Positions 25,413 to 34,624 of a stretch of DNA of 48,183 nucleotides are shown in pieces. How positions within the stretch are numbered: the first letter of the stretch is position 1; each line of letters starts with the position of its first letter. The notes under the pieces are model-generated. The model saw nothing but the letters and a program-made list of their open reading frames with translations. It made no database searches and was not told where the DNA came from. The translations under genes were made by a program, and so were the position numbers. Source of the stretch: Nitrospira sp. CG24D (GTDB lineage Bacteria > Nitrospirota > Nitrospiria > Nitrospirales > Nitrospiraceae); NCBI GenBank assembly GCA_002869855.2, contig NEWQ02000032.1:1-48183 (forward strand), read 5' to 3'.

Positions 25413-26357
25413 TTATCCTCGCAGGCCTGCCGGAGTCATGGCCGCGTGATCGGCCTCATCATGCCCCAACCAGACCCGTCGCAAAGTTGTCCACATCGTA
25501 TGAATCTGCTGCCGTCGATCGGAAGCATGCGAGCAGGCGGTCAACATCAATTTGCGCATCACCCCAATGGCAATCCAGCCCTTCATCAGAAACCGCCGGG
25601 GTTGCGCAAAGTGCTTTTCCACATAGCGGATGCGACTGAGCTCCCATTGCTTATTAAGACCATTGCGGTTCGTGCGGCTGCTCCGTCCGAGCAGATGCAC
25701 CACCTCACCCTCCGCCACATACCGAATGCGATAGCCCAGCTGCTGGACACGACGACAGAGATCGACATCTTCGAAATACATGAAGAACCGTTCATCCAAT
25801 CCGCCCAGCCGGTCGAACACGGCTTTGCGGATCATGAGGCAGGCGCCGTTGGCCCACTCGACATCCTGCGACTGGGTGAAGTCCGTCAGCGGCATTGTCC
25901 CGACCAGCCGCCTGACGACCGTGGGCAGCGCCTCTGCATAGCGCACGTGGTCGCGAATCGAAGGAAAGGGAAAACAGGACTGCAACACTCGTCCCTGTTC
26001 ATCACGTTGCAGACAACTCACGGCTCCGATGTCCAGATGCTGATCCAGAGAGGTCACCATCGTGCGGAGCGTATGCCGCTGCATGACCGTGTCGCTGTTC
26101 AGCAACAAAAGATACCGTCCCGAGCTGACGGCTGCTGCCTGGTTACAGGCCTTGGCAAATCCGTCATTCTCGGCATTCGCAATCACCGTGACGTGAGGAA
26201 ATCGAGCCCGCACCGCGTCCGCACTCCCGTCACCTGAAGCGTTATCCACCACGATCACTTCATAGTCCACATCCGTCGTCCTGTCTCTGACCGATTGCAG
26301 GCAGGCCAGGAGCAGGTCCCGGGTGTTGTAGCTGATGACGGCTATCGACAGATCCAC
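25413..26357 (-). CDS. Glycosyltransferase family 2 (GT-A, rhamnosyltransferase-like)
   Basis: 314 aa from a GTG at 26355-26357 with AGGGGA about 5 nt upstream; a longer frame has no ribosome site and overlaps the previous gene. Motifs: IAVISYNTRDLLLACLQSV, VIVVDNASGDGSADAVRA, the metal-binding DXD-like LLLNSDT, WANGACLMIRKAVFDRLGG and the acceptor-side MYFEDVDLCRRV. These match the GT2 group that includes many rhamnosyltransferases. It acts in the cytoplasm on the lipid-linked unit. Donor not determined. Confidence 0.9.
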   Translation of the reverse strand: MDLSIAVISYNTRDLLLACLQSVRDRTTDVDYEVIVVDNASGDGSADAVRARFPHVTVIANAENDGFAKACNQAAAVSSGRYLLLLNSDTVMQRHTLRTMVTSLDQHLDIGAVSCLQRDEQGRVLQSCFPFPSIRDHVRYAEALPTVVRRLVGTMPLTDFTQSQDVEWANGACLMIRKAVFDRLGGLDERFFMYFEDVDLCRRVQQLGYRIRYVAEGEVVHLLGRSSRTNRNGLNKQWELSRIRYVEKHFAQPRRFLMKGWIAIGVMRKLMLTACSHASDRRQQIHTMWTTLRRVWLGHDEADHAAMTPAGLRG

Positions 26358-26365
26358 GTTGTCCC

Positions 26366-27418
26366 CTACTCCTCTTGTTTCACTGCGCTGAGCATCAATT
26401 CGTTGCCCGCCCATCTCCAGAAGGGCAATAGCCCTTGCTCCAGCCGATGAAGTCCGCGCGCGATCGGGCCGGCATCACAAGGCCGTAAGTTGCCCCGGGC
26501 ATGTCCCTGGCGACGGATGAGAAGGCTCTTTTCGTAATTCACCTGCGACAGGAACGGACGTGTCAGCATACGCTCGATACGAAATCCCGCCCGCTCCACA
26601 CAGGTCCGTAACGTGTCCGGCGTAAAGAGCCAGAGATGCCGGGGCGGCTCCAGCGCCATCCAGTGGTCGGCGAAGAGCCGGCTCATCAGCCCCGCAAAAT
26701 TCGGTGTCGTCAGAACCAAACGTCCGCCCGCTTGCAGCACCCGATGGCACTGCCGCAAATGACTGATCGGATCGGGAACATGTTCGATGGCATGCACCAT
26801 CGTAATCACCGCCATGCTCCGGTCCGACAAACCGGCCGTTTCCAACGTCCCCACCTTTACCGGAACTCCGTAACTCTCACGCGCGATCCGTGCCGCCTGC
26901 GGAGAGAGATCGACACCTAACACCTTCCACCCCAACGCTTTCATCGCCGACAGATAACCGCCTGCCCCGCATCCGATATCCAGCAACGTCCCGCCGTCAA
27001 CAAAGGGAGGACACAACTCATCGCGGCCATATCGCGCCCGGTCCTGAAGCGTGGACACACGGCCGAGCACGCGTCCGGTCACTGGAGCCCACCACTCCTG
27101 CCGCTTGAACTGGGTGTAGCCGAATGCCTCGCTCAAGATCATTCCCCGCAGAGCATCACGCATCCCGGCCGCCGGCCGAACCGGGCCTGCGCCCTGCGTC
27201 GCTCCCTCATGCGGTTCATAGTCGTCTGGGTAGCACTTCGGAATGTCCTCCATCGTCGGCCGAGGGCTCTGCCAGACCAATCCGCAGGCGGCGCAGCGGG
27301 CAAAGCCGAACTCCCCCTCGACGGAATAGAGCCGGTCATGCAACCCCTGAAACAGCGTCGCACCGGGAGTGCCGCACAATAAGCACTGCGTAATGAGTTC
27401 TGTCGTTAATGCCGGCAT
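26366..27418 (-). CDS. Class I SAM methyltransferase with N-terminal zinc-ribbon
   Basis: 350 aa. The zinc ribbon is formed by Cys12/Cys15 (CLLC) and Cys42/Cys45 (CAAC), followed by CGLVWQSPRP. An insert of about 90 residues precedes SAM motif I LLDIGCGAGG (145-154). Later motifs are HAIEHVPDPISHLRQCHRVL and GGRLVLTTPNFAGLMSRLF. This is the same architecture as the methyltransferase at 21856-22743, so the two are distant paralogues. It overlaps the upstream GT2 gene by 13 nt. Probable sugar methyltransferase of the locus. Confidence 0.9.
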   Translation of the reverse strand: MPALTTELITQCLLCGTPGATLFQGLHDRLYSVEGEFGFARCAACGLVWQSPRPTMEDIPKCYPDDYEPHEGATQGAGPVRPAAGMRDALRGMILSEAFGYTQFKRQEWWAPVTGRVLGRVSTLQDRARYGRDELCPPFVDGGTLLDIGCGAGGYLSAMKALGWKVLGVDLSPQAARIARESYGVPVKVGTLETAGLSDRSMAVITMVHAIEHVPDPISHLRQCHRVLQAGGRLVLTTPNFAGLMSRLFADHWMALEPPRHLWLFTPDTLRTCVERAGFRIERMLTRPFLSQVNYEKSLLIRRQGHARGNLRPCDAGPIARGLHRLEQGLLPFWRWAGNELMLSAVKQEE

Positions 27419-28410
27419 ACCACCGCCCCAGCCATCAGATCGGCCTGCATGTCTTTCGGATAGTGAAACACCTCATGCCCCGCGGCAAGACGCACGCGCT
27501 TTGCCAATTCCAATTTCCACCACTGCAGCGGGCGGCAGCCCCCCAACACCTTCAACAGTCCTCCGGTAAGGACGAGCAATGAATTAAGGGTCAATATCAG
27601 CCACAAGATTCCGGCGCTGATGAGCCCTTCATGCTTGCGGTAGTAGCGAATCAGTCCGATCAAACTGTCGGCCATACCCTGGTCCGGCATGGCGCCGACT
27701 CCGCCGGCGCCGCCGTGATGCTTCACTTCGGCCCCCGGCAGGAGAAAGAACCGGTGCCCCGCGTCCCGCAGACGGCGGCACAGATCCACGTCGTTATAGA
27801 AAATGGGAAACCGCTCGTCGAAAAGCCTCTTTGACGCAATGACTGACCGCCGCAGCATTAAGCAAGCGGCCGGCGGCTGTTCGATTTCCGTCACGACATC
27901 GAAGGGCTCATCGAGCATATAGAATTCGCGCACCCACCGATTACTCGGAACTAGATTCCGGAGCAACGTTTCAGACCACAGAACGTACGACCATCGCGGC
28001 AATCGCTTGTGATACCGTTGCAGCGTTCCGTCCGGATTGCGCAGCACCGCCGTCACACCGGCTCGCTTTTGATCGGCATCAAGAAACCGCACCATCTGCT
28101 TCACAGCGTCTCTTCGCAGCTCAGTATCGGGGTTCAACAGCAGCACATACCGGCCTTGCGCACGGCCATAGGCCTGGTTGTTGGCTCTGGCGAACCCGAC
28201 ATTCTCCTGATTGCGCACCAGCTCGACCTGAGGGAACCTGTCCGCCACCAATTCCGCGCTTCCATCGGTGGAGCCGTTATCGACCACAAGCACTTGCGCC
28301 GCAAGTCCACCGACACCAGCCTCAATGGAGCACAGGCACCGGTTCAAGAGAAGCCGCGTGTTCCAATTCACGATGATAATCGAGACATCCGTCTGGCCGT
28401 TGTGATGCAC
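27406..28410 (-). CDS. Glycosyltransferase family 2 with C-terminal membrane segment
   Basis: 334 aa from a GTG at 28408-28410 with GAAGGTGG upstream. The frame is open for 74 more codons, but these overlap the flippase gene and carry no domain. Motifs: VSIIIVNWNTRLLLNRCL, VLVVDNGSTDGSAELVADR, LLLNPDTELRRDAVKQM (DXD-like) and IFYNDVDLCRRLRDAGH. A hydrophobic helix near the C-terminus (GILWLILTLNSLLVLTGGLL) would tether it to the membrane. Related to rhamnosyl- and other GT2 transferases of O-antigen loci; donor unknown. Confidence 0.9.
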   Translation of the reverse strand: MHHNGQTDVSIIIVNWNTRLLLNRCLCSIEAGVGGLAAQVLVVDNGSTDGSAELVADRFPQVELVRNQENVGFARANNQAYGRAQGRYVLLLNPDTELRRDAVKQMVRFLDADQKRAGVTAVLRNPDGTLQRYHKRLPRWSYVLWSETLLRNLVPSNRWVREFYMLDEPFDVVTEIEQPPAACLMLRRSVIASKRLFDERFPIFYNDVDLCRRLRDAGHRFFLLPGAEVKHHGGAGGVGAMPDQGMADSLIGLIRYYRKHEGLISAGILWLILTLNSLLVLTGGLLKVLGGCRPLQWWKLELAKRVRLAAGHEVFHYPKDMQADLMAGAVVCRH

Positions 28411-28423
28411 CCTATCCACCTTC

Positions 28424-29914
28424 TTATGAGCCCCACAACATGCGTAAGCGAAGCGACTCGCGCGACCAGAGATGCCATCCGTAAACACTGACACCGGCCA
28501 GGCCGCACAACGCGGCCAGCCACTGAGCGATCCACAGCGATGGCACGGCCTGACTGAGCGCGACACCGCACCCCACCAAGGCCACCAGACCTCCGGCCCA
28601 TCGCAACGGTTCAAACGCCGACGTGACTTCAACTCCCAGGATTTGCACAGTGGCCTTGAGATGCAGACCGAGCCCCACCAGAAAGGTCAGCGCCAAGGCC
28701 CATGCCGCTCCGACCAACCCCCAGGCAATCGTGAAGGGAATCACCGTCGGAACATAACAAGCGCACATGACCGCCCAGATTTTTGTCTGGAGTTCTGGGC
28801 GATTGGCTCCACAGTGAAAAGCCGCCATGACACTGCAGAAAGCCGCCGCTATCGCAAACAGGCACAACACCCGCAACGGCTCGACCGCCGCCGACCAGGC
28901 AGGACCGAACAGAAACGGAACCAGATAGGGAGCCAGGATCGCGACGGCCATCGCACTCGGCACCACGAGCATGCCGGTCAGACTCATTTGGAGACTCAAG
29001 GCCCGCAATACTCCGGCACGGTCTTTCTGCATCAGCGCGTAGGTCGGCAGGCTGATCTGAGAAATTACACTCATCGCCCGGATGCCGATCATAGTCGGAA
29101 TCGCCATCGCCAACTGATACTGGCCTAGCCCCCCGACCCCCTGTAACCGGCCGACCACAAAATCTCCACCGCTCATGACCGTAAATAAAAACCACGCCGT
29201 GACGTTCTGATACCGTCCGTAACTCCAGAGACTCTGCAAGGCCGTACGATCCAGCGACCAGCGGATGCGGCAGGGCGCTATCCAGAACGAGAGGAGCGAA
29301 CCGAAGAGAAATGCGACCAACTGCCCCCCCAACAACGCCCAGGCACTCTGCCACCACCAGGCCAATCCTATCGTGACTGCGGACTCAACCAGGCGACGGC
29401 TGAGATCGAACGATACCCGCCGCCGAAGATCCAGCTGTTTAAGCAGAACGAACAAGGCCGGGCTGTGCAGCGACTGTAAGAGAACGCCCGCCGCATGGAC
29501 CCGAAGAAAGAAACCCAACTCGGGAATCCGCAGACTGCCGGCAATGACGTCCGCCAATCCCCAGAGACCGAGAGTCAGGACGAATCCCCGAATCACCGAC
29601 AAGGTCCAAGCCACGCGCAGATCTTCATCCGTCACATTCGGCTTGGCGATCACCGCCGGCTCAAGGCCCAACTCCGAAAACGTCTGAATCGCCAGCAGGA
29701 CGGCCGCAGAAGCTGCCATCAATCCGAAATCACCCGGCAGCAGCAATCGCGTCAGGACAATGAGCTGGAGAAACCCGATCCCTTTCTCCACAGCAAAGCC
29801 GGCCATTGCCCACCCGCCGGCTTCCAAGACTCGATGACGGATACGCACCGCTCCAGTGGCGACAGAATCTGCCTCGCCAGAGGTAACCGGCGCATGATTC
29901 GATGACATCGCCAT
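28424..29914 (-). CDS. Wzx-like polysaccharide/oligosaccharide flippase (MOP superfamily)
   Basis: 496 aa with 12-14 hydrophobic segments throughout and no soluble domain. The start at 29912-29914 overlaps the upstream stop (TGATG). The N-terminal region GWAMAGFAVEKGIGFLQLIVLTRLL and LLPGDFGLMAASAAVL match the WzxC/lipopolysaccharide biosynthesis subgroup. It would move the undecaprenyl-linked repeat unit to the periplasmic face for polymerisation by the Wzy-like protein at 33220-34602. Confidence 0.92.
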   Translation of the reverse strand: MAMSSNHAPVTSGEADSVATGAVRIRHRVLEAGGWAMAGFAVEKGIGFLQLIVLTRLLLPGDFGLMAASAAVLLAIQTFSELGLEPAVIAKPNVTDEDLRVAWTLSVIRGFVLTLGLWGLADVIAGSLRIPELGFFLRVHAAGVLLQSLHSPALFVLLKQLDLRRRVSFDLSRRLVESAVTIGLAWWWQSAWALLGGQLVAFLFGSLLSFWIAPCRIRWSLDRTALQSLWSYGRYQNVTAWFLFTVMSGGDFVVGRLQGVGGLGQYQLAMAIPTMIGIRAMSVISQISLPTYALMQKDRAGVLRALSLQMSLTGMLVVPSAMAVAILAPYLVPFLFGPAWSAAVEPLRVLCLFAIAAAFCSVMAAFHCGANRPELQTKIWAVMCACYVPTVIPFTIAWGLVGAAWALALTFLVGLGLHLKATVQILGVEVTSAFEPLRWAGGLVALVGCGVALSQAVPSLWIAQWLAALCGLAGVSVYGWHLWSRESLRLRMLWGS

Positions 29915-31110
29915 CACGCACACACCCGTTCACGCAGCGGCTCAACGGGGAGAATCCCGAACACCCGCTCCAATTCCACCGCTCTCGCCTCCCAGGTATG
30001 GGCATCCAAAACAGCTGCGCGCCCGGACTGTCCCATTTTGCTTGCCGCCGTTGGGTTTTGAATGAGACGGCACAGTCCCTTCGCGAGGGCAGGCGCATCG
30101 TTACTCTTCACCGACACACCGGCACCCAGCGCTTCCACGAGATCCCCATAGCCCTCTCCCGCCGTCGCCACCACCGGCCTCGCACAAGCCAAATATTCCC
30201 AGAGTTTCATGGAATCACCCGGATAGAAGCGAACAGCACGATGGAGCACAACGCAGAGATCGCTCGCTCCGATCCACCAGGGCACTTCGTCAAATCCCAC
30301 ACGCCCGACGAACGACACGACCTCTTCCAGTCCCCGTTGCCGCACCAACGCTTCAAGTGCCGGCTTGGTCTGGCCATCGCCGACCAAGAGAAGCATCGCA
30401 GTCGGATACTCACGCCGGACAAGCGCCATCGCTTCCATGAGAGTATCCAGCCCATGCCACGGGAAGAAACCTCCGACAAATCCAATATAGGGCCGATCAG
30501 GACTCAGCCCCAACCGATGGCGAGCCTCTGCCTTGTCACGCGGGAAGCAGACACCAGGATCCACTCCGTTTCGAATCACGCGGCACCGGGCTGCTTCGAT
30601 TCCCCACTCGCGTTGCATCCATTGCGGAATCTCCCGACAGACGCTCACGACGGCCTGAGCCTGCTGTGCCGACAAACGCAACGCCCATTGCACCAGGCCG
30701 CGAATCGGAGCCCGCCCCCACAGACCGGTCAATTCCTCGGCCGGCAATCCATTCACGAACAGCACGTAGGGACAGCGGAGCAGACGGCTGCACCACAAGG
30801 GGGCAATCTGGCCGGGCGAGTCGAACCACAGGAGGATCTCCGGCCTCTCCCGCCACATCGCCCGGAACAGAGCGATCGCCGAGCCCGCGAGATACAGCAA
30901 TGGCCTGATAACCGGGAACCTCAACACCCGTACCCAGACCGGACGCGCGCCACCTAAACAAAGCGACTCATCCATCTTCGTCCTGGGTTTCGGCGCCACC
31001 ACACGCACCGCATGGCCCCGAGCTGCAAGGGCGCGCACAAATTCCACCACCTGACGACTCCCGCCGCCGGCAACCCCCAACTCCTCATCGCAATAGACCA
31101 GAATATTCAT
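29914..31110 (-). CDS. Glycosyltransferase family 4 (GT-B fold)
   Basis: 398 aa. The N-terminal loop is YCDEELGVAGGGSRQVVEF. The donor half has YIGFVGGFFPWHGLDTLMEAM and LLLVGDGQTKPALEAL. The nucleotide-sugar region reads YPGDSMKLWEYLACARPVVAT, the SxxKLxEYLA variant of the EX7E motif. It resembles the GT4 at 32021-33223 in this donor loop, so the two may use related donors. It starts 5 nt after the TylF-type methyltransferase. Confidence 0.9.
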   Translation of the reverse strand: MNILVYCDEELGVAGGGSRQVVEFVRALAARGHAVRVVAPKPRTKMDESLCLGGARPVWVRVLRFPVIRPLLYLAGSAIALFRAMWRERPEILLWFDSPGQIAPLWCSRLLRCPYVLFVNGLPAEELTGLWGRAPIRGLVQWALRLSAQQAQAVVSVCREIPQWMQREWGIEAARCRVIRNGVDPGVCFPRDKAEARHRLGLSPDRPYIGFVGGFFPWHGLDTLMEAMALVRREYPTAMLLLVGDGQTKPALEALVRQRGLEEVVSFVGRVGFDEVPWWIGASDLCVVLHRAVRFYPGDSMKLWEYLACARPVVATAGEGYGDLVEALGAGVSVKSNDAPALAKGLCRLIQNPTAASKMGQSGRAAVLDAHTWEARAVELERVFGILPVEPLRERVCA

Positions 31111-31115
31111 GTCAC

Positions 31116-32024
31116 CTAAGAGACAGCTCTGAGCGATGCCGACTCGCGCCTGGCCGTCGTCGTAATATGGTCTGTCGTTGACCGTTGCCAGAACGCTCCC
31201 GTCCAGTCGATGAGGTGAATCGGATCTGTAATGCCCTGAGCCCGACGGAAATCTTCAATCGCCGCACGACAGGTCGGCAACCCGTAGTCATCGACGATCA
31301 CAAATCCCCCCGCCGACACCTTGGGATACAGCGCGACTAATGCCTCCATCGTGGACTCATACAAATCTCCATCGAGCCGCAACACCGCCAACCGTTCAAT
31401 CGGCGCCGTCGGCAGCGTGTCGCGAAACCACCCAGGCAGAAACGCCACTTGATCGTCCAAGAGGCCGTATCGCGAAAAGTTTGCCTTTACCTGTTCCATC
31501 GGAATAGCCAACTCAGAGTACTGCCAGAGCGTATCGCCCGCATCGACCGGATAACGAGCCGGATCAGGCGGCGGCAAACCCCGGAATGAGTCGGCCAGCC
31601 ACACCTTCCTGGATCTATCGCCGTAGGCTTTGAGCATCGCGCGCATAAAGATCGACGAACCGCCCCGCCAGACACCGGTTTCGATGAGATCGCCGGGAAC
31701 GCCGTTTCGGATCACAGACGTGACGCAGTGCTGGAGATTGTCCAGCCGCTTCAACCCGACCATCGTTTCTGCTTCGAGAGGCCAATCCCGCCCTTCCTGC
31801 CGCGCATCGATTCGATCAGGCTCGACGTGCACCAATTCCAATCGCGCCTGGCGCACCAGAAGCTGCAGCGGTCTCAACACAACACGCCGCCATCCGCTGA
31901 GCGACATCGCCAACGGACGATACTTTTCCCTCCAGAGCATTCTGGTCAGACATTGCTTCATCAGCTCCAGATACAGCTCCTCAGGCGTCGTCCCACTCGC
32001 TGGTTTAGTCATAGGCTGATTCAT
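31116..32024 (-). CDS. TylF/MycF-family macrocin-type O-methyltransferase
   Basis: 302 aa. The family signature is GDLIETGVWRGGSSIFMRAM (111-130). Asp145 follows in WLADSFRGLPPPD. The metal-binding part is RLDGDLYESTMEALVALYP and FVIVDDYG (242-249). TylF/MycF enzymes methylate sugar hydroxyls with SAM and Mg2+. Here the target is likely a hydroxyl of a deoxysugar in the glycan. The ATG overlaps the preceding GT4 stop (ATGA). It is the only TylF-type member among the five methyltransferases. Confidence 0.92.
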   Translation of the reverse strand: MNQPMTKPASGTTPEELYLELMKQCLTRMLWREKYRPLAMSLSGWRRVVLRPLQLLVRQARLELVHVEPDRIDARQEGRDWPLEAETMVGLKRLDNLQHCVTSVIRNGVPGDLIETGVWRGGSSIFMRAMLKAYGDRSRKVWLADSFRGLPPPDPARYPVDAGDTLWQYSELAIPMEQVKANFSRYGLLDDQVAFLPGWFRDTLPTAPIERLAVLRLDGDLYESTMEALVALYPKVSAGGFVIVDDYGLPTCRAAIEDFRRAQGITDPIHLIDWTGAFWQRSTTDHITTTARRESASLRAVS

Positions 32025-33223
32025 GCTTTCTCACCTGCATTGTTGATAAGAACACGCCGTTGACTCTGTTGATGGGGAACCATCTGCTCGGCGAGATCAC
32101 GCAGTCCTCGCACGATTGCCTCCCATCCAAACTGCTTTTCGACGAAGGTACGGCCATTAATACCCAGTCGGCGGGACTCCTCGGGCCGGTCGAGCAACGC
32201 CATGACGGCATCCGCCAAAGCCTCAGCACGATCCGGCTCGACCAGGACAACGCCATTCGATTGAGAAAACAACGCGGCGACCGAAGGGATCGCACTGGCA
32301 ACCACCGGTTTTCCGCAGGCCAAGTAGTCGAATATTTTGACCGGCGACGTCTCTCCCCGGTCCCCACGGAACGGCGCGGCACACACATCCATGGCTCCGA
32401 TCAACAGCGGAACATGCGCATACGGGACGCGACCGGCCCAGGTGATCCAGGGAGAGAGGCCTCGTTGAGCGGCCTGCTCACGAAGAGCGGTTGCCTCCTC
32501 TCCGTCCCCAACCATTAAGAGCCGCACGGACAAACGTCTTGCGTGCAGGCGTTCAAAGGCCTCCAGCAACGTCGCCAGTCCTTGATACTGATAGAAACTC
32601 CCGACAAATCCGATGTACTCACAGGCCGGGTCCAATCCCGCCTCTTGCACACAGCGGTTCCTCTCCCTCGGATAAAACAACGACACGTCCGACCCGCTGG
32701 GGAGCAGCGCCACACGATCGGCCGTCACCCCATACTGTGTCTGCACGAGATGGCCTAACCCTTCCGTCAACACGACTACACGATCGCACCGGCGAAGCGC
32801 GAAAGAAGCCAGAGCATGCGTCAAACGACCACGCCATCCACCGGCACCCCACGGAGGAAGCGGCTCTCCATTCACTTCGCAAATACAGGTCGCGCCAAAG
32901 ACACGCGCGAGCAGCAACGGGTGAAGGCTTTCCATCCAGCGGTAATACACCACCGTCGGCTGCTTGCGGAGACCGCGCCAGAGCCCTGAGAGGAATGCCA
33001 ACACCGCATAACTAATCGGACGAATGACAGGTCCCGCCAGCATGGGAATCGGCACAACCCGCGAACGCCTCGGCACCAGGGCCGATCGATACCGAGGGGC
33101 AAACACCGTCACATCGTCGCCGGCGGACACTAACGCATCAGCCAGCGCCCAGATCCGCACCAACCCGACCGGGTCGGTCGGGGCATCCGGTTCATGCCAA
33201 TAGCAACACACCCACCAGTTCAT
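32021..33223 (-). CDS. Glycosyltransferase family 4 (GT-B fold)
   Basis: 400 aa. The N-terminus has HEPDAPTDPVGLVRIWALAD. The acceptor half has YYRWMESLHPLLLARVFGA and CEVNGEPLPPWGAGG. The donor half has YIGFVGSFYQYQGLATLLEAF, LLMVGDGEEATALREQA and GETSPVKIFDYLACGKPVVAS, an SPxKxFDYLA form of the donor motif. It is coupled by 4-nt overlaps to the Wzy-like gene upstream and the TylF gene downstream. Donor sugar unknown. Confidence 0.9.
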   Translation of the reverse strand: MNWWVCCYWHEPDAPTDPVGLVRIWALADALVSAGDDVTVFAPRYRSALVPRRSRVVPIPMLAGPVIRPISYAVLAFLSGLWRGLRKQPTVVYYRWMESLHPLLLARVFGATCICEVNGEPLPPWGAGGWRGRLTHALASFALRRCDRVVVLTEGLGHLVQTQYGVTADRVALLPSGSDVSLFYPRERNRCVQEAGLDPACEYIGFVGSFYQYQGLATLLEAFERLHARRLSVRLLMVGDGEEATALREQAAQRGLSPWITWAGRVPYAHVPLLIGAMDVCAAPFRGDRGETSPVKIFDYLACGKPVVASAIPSVAALFSQSNGVVLVEPDRAEALADAVMALLDRPEESRRLGINGRTFVEKQFGWEAIVRGLRDLAEQMVPHQQSQRRVLINNAGEKA

Positions 33224-34602
33224 GCAAGCCTCGGTTCACCGGCGACAGATTCTTCGGCGTTCGACAGTCGCGGCAGAATCATCACCAGCCCCGCACACAA
33301 CCAGAACGGCTCCATGATGCGTATGATGATAAAGGTATTTGCCCCCACGGCATGAGCCAGCAGCGCAACAAGCCCAAGCCAGACGCCTAACGCCAGTCCC
33401 TTCGCAAACGGATCGTCTTCCGTCGCATAAATCCTTCGAGTACTCAGCCACAACCGCACGGTAATGACCATGAAGCATAGAAGGCCGGCCAGGCCAGTCT
33501 CACCGATAATCTTAACGTACTGCGCGTCGGCCCACGCATAGCCGGTAATCCCGCGGCCAAGAATCGGATTGTGCACCCAATCCTGCAGCACATAGGCCCA
33601 GGACCGGAGGCGCTCCGACGTCGACAGATCCAGCCCCACTTGGCCGACTTGAATCTCTCCTCCATACTGGCGACCAAAGAAGGTTTCGGTAATACGAGTC
33701 TTCACGTTGTCCGGGGCAAAAAGCGGCAAGAGTGCCATTGCGAGCAACAACAGGACCAGAACCCGTGGTTTCCTCCACTGAGACGCTCCGACGGCCAGTA
33801 CCAGGACTGCCCCGGCCAGATACGAGGAGCGCGAGAGCGTGGCCATCAATGCCAGCAGGCCGCATCCGCCCAGAACCAGAAGCACCACGCGAATCGGACC
33901 CGTTTTCATGTGAATCAACAATCCCGTCACAATGGCGAGGAGAAACACGAGATAGCCACCCAGCGTATTCGGCTCGCCGACTTCTCCCTCAAACGGCGCC
34001 GTCGCCCGTTGCCCGCTCGGAATTTGATAGATGGCATAGAGGCTGATGATGAAACCGGTAATGAGCAATGCGGTCACCAGCCCGACAACCTGCGGCTTGG
34101 ACGTCACGTGGTTCACCACCATGAAGTACACGAAAAAATACTCGAAGTACTTCAAAACGAAGAAAAATCCTGTAACCGGCTGCACCCGACCCGCCATCAC
34201 ACCCATGAGCGTCGCAACCACACACACAATCATATAGGCAGCAATGGGACGATTCAGGGGCGTCTCCCGAAACAGCCCGAGTTCTCGGTATACGACCGTC
34301 TTGACAAGCCATCCGAACCCGATGATGACGAGAAAGACATCGTCCAGGCGAAACGATAATTCGCGAACTCCAACGCCACGCCCCTCTACACGACCAACGG
34401 CAATTTCCGGAGAGAGCAACATGGAAAAGATGAGCAGATACAGCGCGGCAGGCACCGACGTAAATGCGATGACGACGATAAAGAAGCCTAAGGTGGCCTG
34501 CAATCCGACGATCGGACTGGTCAGCGTCAAGCCAAGCGCGAGGATCACGGCTAATGCCGTGACGACGATCACATCGTTCGATTTAACAGTCGCGTAATAC
34601 AC
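33220..34602 (-). CDS. Wzy/O-antigen ligase-family polymerase
   Basis: 460 aa, with about eleven hydrophobic segments and one large periplasmic loop in the last third. GTG start with GGAG upstream. Family features: GEPNTLGGYLVFLLAIVTGL, LSRSSYLAGAVLVLAVG, and the C-terminal NPILGRGITGYAWADAQYVK followed by ETGLAGLL, typical of the Wzy_C/O-antigen ligase superfamily. With Wzx, Wzc and Wza partners next door, polymerase is more likely than ligase. It should join repeat units on the undecaprenyl carrier in the periplasm. Confidence 0.9.
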   Translation of the reverse strand: MYYATVKSNDVIVVTALAVILALGLTLTSPIVGLQATLGFFIVVIAFTSVPAALYLLIFSMLLSPEIAVGRVEGRGVGVRELSFRLDDVFLVIIGFGWLVKTVVYRELGLFRETPLNRPIAAYMIVCVVATLMGVMAGRVQPVTGFFFVLKYFEYFFVYFMVVNHVTSKPQVVGLVTALLITGFIISLYAIYQIPSGQRATAPFEGEVGEPNTLGGYLVFLLAIVTGLLIHMKTGPIRVVLLVLGGCGLLALMATLSRSSYLAGAVLVLAVGASQWRKPRVLVLLLLAMALLPLFAPDNVKTRITETFFGRQYGGEIQVGQVGLDLSTSERLRSWAYVLQDWVHNPILGRGITGYAWADAQYVKIIGETGLAGLLCFMVITVRLWLSTRRIYATEDDPFAKGLALGVWLGLVALLAHAVGANTFIIIRIMEPFWLCAGLVMILPRLSNAEESVAGEPRLA

Positions 34603-34624
34603 AGAATCCGGACTCCCATTTCAC

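Noticed and set aside
24900..26237. A 445-codon open frame on the plus strand
   Set aside because: It is antisense to a methyltransferase and a GT2 gene; no recognisable motif and His/Arg-rich composition typical of shadow frames in GC-rich DNA.
27406..28632. Longer 408-aa version of the GT2 gene
   Set aside because: The extra N-terminus lies entirely within the flippase coding region and is Trp/Cys/Arg-rich nonsense; GTG at 28410 has a ribosome site.
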